Shown: in pieces, positions 6,830 through 14,568 of the stretch
Layout: each line of letters opens with the position of its first letter
How positions within the stretch are numbered: position 1 is the stretch's first letter
The notes under the pieces: model-generated
Seen by the model: only the letters and a program-made list of their open reading frames with translations
The model's database searches: none
Told to the model about the DNA's origin: nothing
Source of the DNA: Nitrosopumilus sp. BACL13 MAG-121220-bin23
GTDB lineage: Archaea > Thermoproteota > Nitrososphaeria > Nitrososphaerales > Nitrosopumilaceae
Direction of reading: 5' to 3'
DNA: 17,419 bases
Assembly (NCBI GenBank): GCA_001437625.1
Contig: LIAL01000016.1
Span: forward strand, 1-17,419
Program-made: the position numbers and the translations under genes

Positions 6830-8524
6830 ATGCAAGCAACTTCAAAAGGAACTATGCCTGTTGTTTTACTGAAAGAAGGCGGTACAGAAACTAAAGGCCG
6901 AGATGCTCAAAAAAATAATATTGCAGCAGCTAAAATTATTGCTGAAATTGTTCATACCAGTTTAGGTCCACGTGGAATGGATAAAATGCTAGTTGATTCC
7001 TTAGGCGACGTTACAATTACAAATGATGGTGCTACTATTCTTAAAGAAATTGATGTTCAACATCCAGCAGCAAAAATGCTAGTTGAAATTTCTAAAACTA
7101 CTGATAATGAAGTGGGTGATGGAACAACTTCAGCTGTTATTTTAGCCGGTGCATTACTAGAACATGCTGAATTCTTAATTGATCAAAATGTACATCCGAC
7201 AATTATTGTTGATGGATATAAAAAATCCGCAAGAAAAGTCAAAGAATATCTTGAAGAAATTGCAGATTCCATTTCCCCAATGGATAAAAACATGTTAACA
7301 AAAATTGCAAAAACTTCAATGCAAACTAAATTAGTTAGAAAAGATTCTGATTTACTTGCAGAGATAATTGTAAAATCTGTAATGGCTGTTTCTGAAAAAG
7401 AAGGTGAAAAATATAATGTTGATATTGATGATATTAAAGTAGAAAAGAAAGCAGGAGGATCCATTAAAGATTCTGTTATCATTGAGGGTATTGTTCTTGA
7501 CAAAGAAATTGTTCATGGAGGTATGCCTAGAAAAATTACTGATGCAAAAATTGCATTAATTAACACCGCATTAGAAATTAGTAAAACTGAAACTGATGCA
7601 AAAATTAATATTTCAAATCCTCAACAACTAAAAGCATTTTTAGATGAAGAAAATAAAATGCTAAAGACTATGGTTGACAAAGTTATTGGTTCTGGTGCAA
7701 ATGTAGTATTATGTCAAAAAGGACTTGATGATATGGCACAACATTATCTAGCTAAAGCAGGAATTATTGCAGTTAGAAGAATTAAAGAAAGTGATCTTAC
7801 TAAACTTGCAAGAGCAACAGGTGCAAGAATTGTTACAAACCTTGATGATTTATTTGAAAAAGATTTAGGCAGTGCAGCAATTGTTGAAGAAAGAAAAATT
7901 GAAGAAGACAAATGGGTTTTCGTTGAAGGTTGTAAACATCCTAAATCTGTAACTTTACTTTTACGTGGTGGTTCTCAAAGAGTGGTAGATGAAGTTGAAC
8001 GCTCTGTTCATGATGCATTAATGGTAGTAAAAGATGTAATTGAAAAACCACAAATTGTTGCAGGTGGCGGTGCCCCTGAAACATATGCTTCAACAAAATT
8101 ACGAAGTTGGGCAAAATCTTTAGAAGGAAGAGAACAATTAGCTGCAGAGAAATTTGCAGATGCATTAGAATCAATTCCACTATGTCTTGCAGAAAATGCA
8201 GGTATGGATCCAATTGATACTCTTACCCTTCTTCGTTCTAAACAACAAAAAGGAGAAAAATGGACCGGAATTGATGTTATGAAAGGAAAAATTGGAAATA
8301 TGAAATCAAGTGATATTATTGAGCCACTTGCAGTTAAACTTCAAATTGTTTCAGCAGCATCTGAAGCAGCATGTATGCTTCTTAGAATAGATGATGTAAT
8401 CGCCACTCAAGGTTCTGGTGGCGGTGGAGGAGAAGGAGGAATGCCACCTGGAATGGGTGGTGGAGGAATGCCACCTGGAATGGGTGGAATGGGTGGAATG
8501 CCTGATATGGGCGGAATGATGTAA
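6830..8524 (+). CDS. ths: Thermosome subunit (group II chaperonin)
   Basis: Known role: an ATP-driven cytosolic double-ring chaperonin folding proteins without a separate lid. Seen: 564 residues. Motifs: TSLGPRGMDKMLVD (43-56), TNDGATIL (64-71), EVGDGTTSAVILAG (94-107, nucleotide-binding and catalytic Asp loop) and VAGGGAPE in the C-terminal equatorial half. The last 37 residues (about 528-564) are almost all Gly, Met and Pro, with GGMPPGMGG-type repeats; such a flexible tail projects into the cavity. Start: the ATG at 6830 gives MQATSKGTMPVVLLKEG, agreeing with the family N-terminus, and the TATA box puts the transcript start next to it. A tiny ATG-GCT-TAA at 6812 lies upstream of the predicted transcript start. 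Thaumarchaea may carry more than one subunit; which paralogue this is cannot be told here. Confidence 0.96.
   Translation: MQATSKGTMPVVLLKEGGTETKGRDAQKNNIAAAKIIAEIVHTSLGPRGMDKMLVDSLGDVTITNDGATILKEIDVQHPAAKMLVEISKTTDNEVGDGTTSAVILAGALLEHAEFLIDQNVHPTIIVDGYKKSARKVKEYLEEIADSISPMDKNMLTKIAKTSMQTKLVRKDSDLLAEIIVKSVMAVSEKEGEKYNVDIDDIKVEKKAGGSIKDSVIIEGIVLDKEIVHGGMPRKITDAKIALINTALEISKTETDAKINISNPQQLKAFLDEENKMLKTMVDKVIGSGANVVLCQKGLDDMAQHYLAKAGIIAVRRIKESDLTKLARATGARIVTNLDDLFEKDLGSAAIVEERKIEEDKWVFVEGCKHPKSVTLLLRGGSQRVVDEVERSVHDALMVVKDVIEKPQIVAGGGAPETYASTKLRSWAKSLEGREQLAAEKFADALESIPLCLAENAGMDPIDTLTLLRSKQQKGEKWTGIDVMKGKIGNMKSSDIIEPLAVKLQIVSAASEAACMLLRIDDVIATQGSGGGGGEGGMPPGMGGGGMPPGMGGMGGMPDMGGMM
8435..8487 (+). 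repeat. Tandem 27-nt coding repeat in the thermosome Gly-Met tail
   Basis: A 26-nt sequence at 8435-8460 recurs exactly at 8462-8487 (27-nt period, nine codons). It encodes the GGMPPGMGG repeat of the C-terminal tail. Exact identity at the DNA level, including third codon positions, suggests recent duplication or slippage. Confidence 0.85.
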
Positions 8525-8557
8525 GATTATTTTAAAAAAAATTTCTCCTTTCAAAAG

Positions 8558-8567
8558 TTTATTTTAT
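8558..8567 (+). promoter_or_regulatory. TATA-like box for the 92-residue membrane protein
   Basis: The T/A-rich element TTTATTTTATA is centred about 25 nt before the ATG at 8588. It supports separate transcription from the thermosome gene, which ends 63 nt before the ATG. Confidence 0.4.
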
Positions 8568-8587
8568 AACTATAATTACAAATCACA

Positions 8588-8862
8588 ATGAGTAATATTT
8601 TATCTAAAGGACTTTCAAGTTTAAAGTATGTTTATCTAATTGTATTTTTTGCATTACTTTCTGGTTTTTTTCATCCATTGATTACAGGTCAAAGTTTTGA
8701 TGTAGTAATTTATGGTATTTTTATTTTATTTGTAGGTCTTGGTGGTTGTATTTTATTATACAAAACTACTACATCTAAAAACAAAAAAGGAATATTTTTT
8801 GTATCTGGATTTGGTTTAATAATAATTTCACTTTATTTTATTTTTCAGATGACTGGAAGAGT

Positions 8863-8866
<4 letters not shown>
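8588..8866 (+). CDS. Small three-helix membrane protein, unknown function
   Basis: Seen: 92 residues with three hydrophobic segments (about 14-31, 38-58 and 68-87), and short lysine-rich loops such as TTTSKNKKG between helices 2 and 3. No catalytic or metal-binding motif is visible and I do not recognise the family. It follows the thermosome gene by 63 nt, but a TATA-like element in that gap suggests its own promoter. The stop codon overlaps the stop of the convergent glutamine synthetase gene by 4 nt. The real-gene call rests on the coherent membrane topology and the position; the role is unknown. Confidence 0.7.
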
Positions 8867-10323
<1,457 letters not shown>

Positions 10324-10378
10324 TTTTTATACTTCAATCAAACACAAATACAACCAGCATTTAAGGATTAGCTAGAAT

Positions 10379-10936
10379 ATGTCTGAATCAAATCAAATTG
10401 ATATCAATTCATTACATCATACAGTTTTACTAGAAACTGAAAATGATTCTTTGTTAGAAATTAAACCAAATTTTTATCGAAATTTATCTGATTTTATTGG
10501 AAATTTAAGAAAACAAGAATTTGATGGTGTAGAAAATAAAATTAAAGATACTATGATAGAAATGGCAACTGAATTAACATCATTATTGATACATATCAGA
10601 TTAGAAAAAATTTCTAATTCTGATAATTTTAATATTAGTCATCTTCTTGATGAAGAAAAATTTATTTTAGATTCACATGAAGAACAAAATGAACGAATAG
10701 AGATGATTCTCTCTGCAACAATTAGTGGAAAATCAAAATTTCTTGAATCATTAGCGGAAAATCATAAAATAAAGAAAGTAGTAATTAGATTTCTTAGTGA
10801 TGTTGATGAAATTATAGGTGCAGATCTTGAAAGATATGGTCCTTTTAACGTTGAAGATATAGCTACAATCCCTTATGAAAATGCTCAGGCTCTAATTGCT
10901 AAAAAAATTGCAACTAAAGTTAGATGGGAAGATTAG
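10379..10936 (+). CDS. gins51: GINS complex subunit Gins51 (Sld5/Psf1-like) replication factor
   Basis: Known role: archaeal GINS (Gins51 with Gins23, or a Gins51 homotetramer) bridges MCM helicase, the RecJ/Cdc45-like protein and polymerase/primase at the fork. Seen: 185 residues. The N-terminal helical part (about 25-115) has the A-domain pattern: EIKPNFYRNLSDFIGNL (27-43), LLIHIRLEKISN (69-80, the family's R-x-x-K-I helix), then DEEKFILDSHEEQ. The C-terminal part (about 133-181) matches the small beta-rich B domain: VVIRFLSDVDEIIGADLERYG, then PF (155-156), ending in DIATIPYENAQALIAKKIA. An A domain before a B domain is the Gins51 order, not Gins23. The ATG at 10379 is divergent from glnA. 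Automatic annotation may leave such genes hypothetical because the sequence conservation is low. The B-domain match is what decides the call. Confidence 0.83.
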   Translation: MSESNQIDINSLHHTVLLETENDSLLEIKPNFYRNLSDFIGNLRKQEFDGVENKIKDTMIEMATELTSLLIHIRLEKISNSDNFNISHLLDEEKFILDSHEEQNERIEMILSATISGKSKFLESLAENHKIKKVVIRFLSDVDEIIGADLERYGPFNVEDIATIPYENAQALIAKKIATKVRWED

Positions 10937-10967
10937 GTAGAAATTATACTAATTACCATTACAAGTT

Positions 10968-11252
10968 ATGTCTCATACTGGAGTAGAAGTTTTTGATTAT
11001 CTTTTATATACAATTTATCCCGTAATTGGAATTTTTATCGTTGAAATGATTAGTCGATTAATCAAAGCTCCAAAATGGATTAAACTTTGGACTCAGGCAG
11101 TTGTATCTGTATCTTTTGGTATCTACTATTGGTTCATCTTACCTGCACCACAAAATTTTCCATTAACTGCAATGGTCATGTTTGCATTAGCAATTGCTTT
11201 AATCTATCAAGGAAGACGTGCAAAAATTTCTCCTGAAAAAAGTCCTTATTGA
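10968..11252 (+). CDS. Small integral membrane protein, unknown function
   Basis: Seen: 94 residues with three hydrophobic segments (about 8-28, 39-58 and 64-82). An amphipathic aromatic/basic loop (RLIKAPKWIKLW) lies between the first two, and the tail is short and basic (GRRAKISPEKS). No known motif is recognised. It follows the GINS51 gene by 31 nt on the same strand, so co-transcription is plausible, although TTATACTAAT about 22 nt before the ATG could also act as a weak TATA element. Its stop is 2 nt from the stop of the convergent AN1 zinc-finger gene. Confidence 0.68.
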   Translation: MSHTGVEVFDYLLYTIYPVIGIFIVEMISRLIKAPKWIKLWTQAVVSVSFGIYYWFILPAPQNFPLTAMVMFALAIALIYQGRRAKISPEKSPY

Positions 11253-11254
11253 TT

Positions 11255-11476
11255 TTAAGATTTTCCAAAAATTCGTTTAAAGATACTTCCTTTATTTTTA
11301 CTTCCATCACGAATTATTTTTTTCTCCCCAAATCTTTCTGATCTAATTTGGCGTAATTTTACACATCTATGTTCTTCTGGAAGTCTGTGTTCCGCACAAA
11401 ATGGATCCTTACAATAACTACAATGAAATGGCATCTCTGTCATATCTCCACAATAAGCACAATTTTCAGATATCAT
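11255..11476 (-). CDS. AN1-type zinc-finger protein
   Basis: Known: the AN1 finger is a two-zinc module found in eukaryotic ubiquitin/stress proteins and in many archaea as small proteins. Seen: 73 residues. The ligands follow the AN1 spacing C6-x2-C9-x9-C19-x2-C22-x4-C27-x2-H30-x5-H36-x-C38, with the family's PFxC..C..PFCxxHR core. The remainder is strongly basic (KLRQIRSERFGEKKIIRDGSKNKG, broken here as residues about 40-63) and ends in an amphipathic IFKRIFGKS tail that could contact nucleic acid or membrane. A TTTAAA box centred 24.5 nt upstream supports the ATG at 11476 and a leaderless transcript. It is convergent with the membrane gene (2-nt gap). The finger is certain; the partner is unknown. 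Confidence 0.9.
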   Translation of the reverse strand: MISENCAYCGDMTEMPFHCSYCKDPFCAEHRLPEEHRCVKLRQIRSERFGEKKIIRDGSKNKGSIFKRIFGKS

Positions 11477-11497
11477 AAGTTAGTGTAGATTTTTTCT

Positions 11498-11503
11498 TTT
11501 AAA
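11498..11503 (-). promoter_or_regulatory. TATA-like box (TTTAAA) for the AN1 gene
   Basis: The centre at 11500.5 is 24.5 nt from the ATG at 11476, consistent with a leaderless start. Confidence 0.45.
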
Positions 11504-11582
11504 AAGTTGTTAGATTCTTTTTCAAAATTATACTAGTTTTCTAAACATTTTTAGTATTGATGTATCAAAATTTAGATGATAT

Positions 11583-12326
11583 ATGATGATTAATGGTAAA
11601 GTTGCAATAATTACAGGAGCAAGTAGTGGTATTGGGGAAGCTACTGCTTTAACACTAGCCAAAGCTGGTGTTAAAGTTGCAATTGGTGCTAGAAGAGTAG
11701 AAAGATTAGAAGAATTATCAAAAAAAATTATTGCTAACGGTGGAGAAGTATTTTTTCAAAAATTAGATGTAACAAAAAATGAAGAATGCAAAAATTTTGC
11801 TAAAGCAGTTTTAGACAAATGGGGTTCAATTGATATTTTAGTAAATAATGCAGGTCTAATGCCATTAAGTTTTTTCAAAAATCTCAAAATTGATGAATGG
11901 GATAGAATGATAGATGTAAACATCAAAGGCGTGTTATACTGTACAGGCTCAGTTATTTCTCATATGAAAGAAAAAAAATCGGGACATATAGTTAATATTT
12001 CATCTGTAGCTGGTAGAGTTGTATTTCCAGCAGGCAGTGTTTATTGTGCAACAAAATTTGCTGTAGCTGCATTTACTGAAGGATTAAGACAAGAATTTAG
12101 TGTTCGTTCAAATATTAGAGTAACCAGTATTGAACCTGGAATAGTTGCAACAGAACTAACTGATACAATAACTGATGAATCTCTTCAGCAATTTGTAGAA
12201 CATGGAAAAAAGATGGAAACATTACAAGCACAAGATATTGCTAATGCAATCTTGTATGCTGTAGATTCTCCACCACATGTTAATGTCAATGAAATTTTGA
12301 TTCGACCTACAGCCCAAGAAAAATAA
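11583..12326 (+). CDS. SDR-family NADP(H)-dependent oxidoreductase
   Basis: Known: classical short-chain dehydrogenases reduce carbonyls or oxidise alcohols with NAD(P)H in a Rossmann fold; substrates vary widely. Seen: 247 residues. The nucleotide loop is TGASSGIG (11-18). Two arginines (R37, R38, in GARRVERL) follow strand 2 and favour NADP(H). LDV (61-63) contacts adenine, NNAG is at 88-91, the catalytic serine is in NISSVAG (138-144), and Y154 and K158 form the YxxxK pair, with N113 in DVNIKG. The C-terminal region has PGIVATEL. Two tandem ATGs (11583 and 11586) are both possible starts. The next gene begins 1 nt after this stop, so the pair is probably one operon. Substrate not assignable. 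Confidence 0.92.
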   Translation: MMINGKVAIITGASSGIGEATALTLAKAGVKVAIGARRVERLEELSKKIIANGGEVFFQKLDVTKNEECKNFAKAVLDKWGSIDILVNNAGLMPLSFFKNLKIDEWDRMIDVNIKGVLYCTGSVISHMKEKKSGHIVNISSVAGRVVFPAGSVYCATKFAVAAFTEGLRQEFSVRSNIRVTSIEPGIVATELTDTITDESLQQFVEHGKKMETLQAQDIANAILYAVDSPPHVNVNEILIRPTAQEK

Positions 12327-12327
12327 G

Positions 12328-13476
12328 TTGTCAAATATTCCACACGTTGTAATTTTAGGTGGAGGATTTGGTGGTCTTTCTGCAGCTAATGAAATAAGAA
12401 ATTCATTAGATTCATCTAAAGTAAAAATTACAATTATTGATAAAAAAGACTGGTTTATGGTTGGATATGCAAAATTATGGATAATGAATGGAACTAGAAC
12501 TTTTGAAAATTCTATTGGTTCATTAAATGAATTACCAAAAAAACAAATTAATTTTATTAAAGATGAAATTATTGAAATTAATTATAATAATAATTTTGTA
12601 AAAACAAATTCTGAAGATATTTCATTTGATTTTCTTATCATTTCAATGGGAGCAGTATTAGCACCAGAAAAAATTCCAGGTTTAGTAGAAAATGGATTTA
12701 ATTTGTATGATCATAATCAGCTTGATGAGATTCATCAAAAATTAGATAAAATAGAATCTGGGAAAATTGCTATTGTCATTATGGGCATGCCTTACAAATG
12801 CCCTCCAGCACCTTTTGAGGCTAGTTTACTAGTTGATTCAATGCTTAGAAAGAGAGGAATACGAGATTCTGTCCAAATTGATTTTTACAGTCCTGCTCCA
12901 ATTACACTACCTGCGGCAGGTCCTGAAGTAAGTAAAAAAATACTTGATTTAGTAAATTCAGAAAAAATTACTTTTCATAATTCTAAAAAAATTATTCGTG
13001 TAGAATCTAAAAAATTAATTTTTGAAAATGATGAATATAGTTTTGATATTCTTTTAGCAATTCCACCACATATTGCACCTAAAGTTATCTATGATTCTAA
13101 TTTAGCAAAGGAACCCGGATTTATTCCAATTAATAGAGATTGTAAAACACCACATGAAAATATTTTTGCAATTGGTGATGTTACAAGCTTAGTTGTTACT
13201 GATTCAATGGCAGTACCTAAAGCAGGAATTTTTGCAGAAGGGGAAGGAATTGCAGTTGCAAAAAATATTGTCTTAAAACTTGAATCAAAAGAATCATCTG
13301 TTTTGTTTGATGGTAAAGGTGGATGCTTTTTAGAATCTGGTAGAGATACAGCTTCAATAATTGAAATTGATATGTTTACAGATCCAAAACCTTCTACTCG
13401 TTTAACAGAATCTACTAAAGATAATCTTTCTAAAAAATTAGATTTTGAAAAAGAAAGATTATCAAAATGGCTATGA
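12328..13476 (+). CDS. FAD-dependent sulfide:quinone reductase/flavocytochrome c-like oxidoreductase
   Basis: Seen: 382 residues. An FAD Rossmann motif ILGGGFGGLSAA lies at about 9-20, the second FAD-side segment LIISMGA near 105-111, and the C-terminal FAD ribityl motif IFAIGDVTS near 279-287. C158 lies in MPYKCPPAPFEA, the segment carrying a redox cysteine in SQR and flavocytochrome c sulfide dehydrogenase, and C333 (GKGGCFLESG) sits where the partner cysteine is expected. A third cysteine (C272) is elsewhere, and the extra N-terminal SQR cysteine is missing, so the pattern is nearer the two-cysteine FCSD type. Ends in a charged amphipathic helix possibly touching the membrane. Start: TTG at 12328, 1 nt after the SDR stop, gives the needed N-terminal strand. 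The electron donor (sulfide, NADH or other) is not established; type II NADH dehydrogenase-like is the alternative. Confidence 0.82.
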   Translation: MSNIPHVVILGGGFGGLSAANEIRNSLDSSKVKITIIDKKDWFMVGYAKLWIMNGTRTFENSIGSLNELPKKQINFIKDEIIEINYNNNFVKTNSEDISFDFLIISMGAVLAPEKIPGLVENGFNLYDHNQLDEIHQKLDKIESGKIAIVIMGMPYKCPPAPFEASLLVDSMLRKRGIRDSVQIDFYSPAPITLPAAGPEVSKKILDLVNSEKITFHNSKKIIRVESKKLIFENDEYSFDILLAIPPHIAPKVIYDSNLAKEPGFIPINRDCKTPHENIFAIGDVTSLVVTDSMAVPKAGIFAEGEGIAVAKNIVLKLESKESSVLFDGKGGCFLESGRDTASIIEIDMFTDPKPSTRLTESTKDNLSKKLDFEKERLSKWL

Positions 13477-13686
13477 ACTATCTTTTTGATTTGTTTCTCT
13501 AGTTAGGTGTCCCAATATAGCTTTTATTTCAACTCCTAGATCTTGATTATTTTTTGATAAATTTAGTTTTTCAGTAATTTCATTTTTAAAATTTCCATCT
13601 TCTAACTCTATACTTCTTTTTTGAACACAATCTATATGATCTTTATCGGTACCTGAAATTTTATGACAAATATTACACAATTTCAT
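13471..13686 (-). CDS. Small Cys-rich protein, unknown function
   Basis: Seen: 71 residues with an N-terminal candidate zinc site, CNICHKISGTDKDHIDC (C4, C7, H8, H16, C20), then a charged, mostly helical tail containing KLNLSKNNQDLGVEIKAIL. No family is recognised. The ATG at 13686 has an ATTAAAT-like element about 27 nt upstream. Its stop lies inside the end of the convergent flavoprotein gene (6-nt overlap). The short length limits certainty, but the clustered metal-type ligands and promoter spacing favour a real gene. Confidence 0.6.
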   Translation of the reverse strand: MKLCNICHKISGTDKDHIDCVQKRSIELEDGNFKNEITEKLNLSKNNQDLGVEIKAILGHLTRETNQKDSS

Positions 13687-13710
13687 AATTTCTGTTTGTT
13701 TATGGGACGA

Positions 13711-13717
13711 TTTAATA
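13711..13717 (-). promoter_or_regulatory. TATA-like element for the 71-residue gene
   Basis: ATTAAAT on the minus strand is centred about 27-28 nt before the ATG at 13686. Confidence 0.35.
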
Positions 13718-13729
13718 ATTTCATTTTAT

Positions 13730-13804
13730 GCCTGTGATGTTAGTTATAGTGGTCTAGTTTGACATGATACTAGCCTGTGGGATAGTGGTCGCAGGTTCAA
13801 ATTC
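13730..13804 (+). pseudogene. Decayed tRNA gene remnant, tRNA(His)-GTG-like
   Basis: Seen: from 13750 the sequence follows a tRNA from position 8 to the T-loop: TGGTCTAG D-arm start with A14/G15, D-stem GTCT/TGAT (three pairs), CTAGC anticodon-stem strand (13770-13774), loop CTGTGG with anticodon GTG (13777-13779), variable region TGGTC, T-stem strand GCAGG and T-loop TTCAAAT (13796-13802). Defects: the 3' anticodon strand reads GATAG, leaving a one-base-short loop and a mismatch; the 3' T-stem strand (should be CCTGC) and the 3' acceptor are absent; and GCCTGTG (13730-13736), a possible 5' acceptor, is separated by 13 nt from position 8. It ends 2 nt before the stop of the leftward kinase gene. 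Inferred: a pseudogene or recombination scar of a tRNA(His) gene. It is unlikely to be functional. Confidence 0.55.
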
Positions 13805-13806
13805 TA

Positions 13807-14568
13807 TTATAATTTCAATATTTTGAGTAAATTTTCAAAATTTTCTCGTGTTTTTTCTTGCTTGTATGATTTTAAAGCGTCAATAATTTTTTCTTTAGAA
13901 GAATTTTTATAAATTTTTTGAGATTGTTTTGCAATACCTGATCCAATAAAAAACGCTTGAGTTATTGATGTAACATTTGAAGGCCTTCTTTTTGTACTAG
14001 AACTTTCAAAATCAATTAGAGAAACTTTTGTTTTACCCACAATAACATGTTTTGAAATATTACTTAATTCACCATGGTCAAATCCAATTTGATCTAATCT
14101 ATAACAATCTTCTAAAGCACTTTTTATTGTAGATTTTAATTGTTTTACACTACCAGTACCTTTTAACATTTTAATCCAATCACTAAATTTTTCTCCTTCA
14201 AGATATTCCATAACTAAAAAATTTTTACTTGCATCGATTATTTTTGGACCAACATTAACTGAATTTACTAATTTTAACAATATTGATTCATTTTTCATAT
14301 TTTTTCTTTGAGAATCAATTCTTCTAATTTTTAATGCAACTTCTTGATTTCCTTTTTTTACAAGTATTACAACACCAACGTATCCTTTTCCTAAAATTGC
14401 TAAATTTCCAATTTTGGTAGGACCAATAAAACAAACTGATTTTATTTTCAATTTTTCTAATTCATTAATTCTTGATTTAATTTGACGATTAGTTGCATTT
14501 GGATATCCTAAAACGTTTGAGTATGGTTTTTCTGTAAATTTTTTAATTGAAATGAAGGAGTGTGCCAT
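13807..14568 (-). CDS. RIO-like / COG2112-type predicted protein kinase
   Basis: Seen: 253 residues. A short N-terminal helical extension is followed by a kinase-like fold: Gly-rich loop LGKGYVGVV (59-67), VALKIRR with K80 as the ATP-binding lysine, E94 in KNESILL, hinge VMEYLEGEKF (119-128), catalytic-loop equivalent DHGELSNISKHVIV (164-177) and metal site LIDFESS (184-190, D186). The loop has HGEL rather than the HxD of ordinary kinases, as I recall for the archaeal COG2112 group of predicted Ser/Thr kinases. The ATG at 14568 lies inside the end of the CCA-enzyme gene (26-nt overlap in another frame), so the two are translated from one message. Known relatives of the RIO superfamily act in ribosome maturation; the substrate here is unknown. 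The tRNA remnant abuts its stop. Confidence 0.82.
   Translation of the reverse strand: MAHSFISIKKFTEKPYSNVLGYPNATNRQIKSRINELEKLKIKSVCFIGPTKIGNLAILGKGYVGVVILVKKGNQEVALKIRRIDSQRKNMKNESILLKLVNSVNVGPKIIDASKNFLVMEYLEGEKFSDWIKMLKGTGSVKQLKSTIKSALEDCYRLDQIGFDHGELSNISKHVIVGKTKVSLIDFESSSTKRRPSNVTSITQAFFIGSGIAKQSQKIYKNSSKEKIIDALKSYKQEKTRENFENLLKILKL

Noticed and set aside
6712..6894. Rightward 60-codon reading frame across the glyA/thermosome spacer
   Set aside because: It overlaps the thermosome start in another frame, has no protein-like character and spans the promoter region.
7183..8554. Leftward open frames antisense to the thermosome gene, including a His/Ser-rich one over the Gly-Met tail
   Set aside because: The repetitive antisense translation follows from the tail's repeat codons, not from a separate gene.
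13744..13812. A functional tRNA closed by TTATAGT (13744-13750) pairing with ATTATAA (13806-13812)
   Set aside because: The seven pairs form, but the T-stem then cannot pair, positions 8-9 are wrong and the 3' strand runs into the kinase stop codon. Chance AT pairing is more likely.
13730..13860. Intron-containing, split or permuted tRNA at the tRNA(His)-like remnant
   Set aside because: No CCTGC or acceptor-complement segment was found downstream to restore the T-stem and acceptor, and the anticodon stem itself is damaged.
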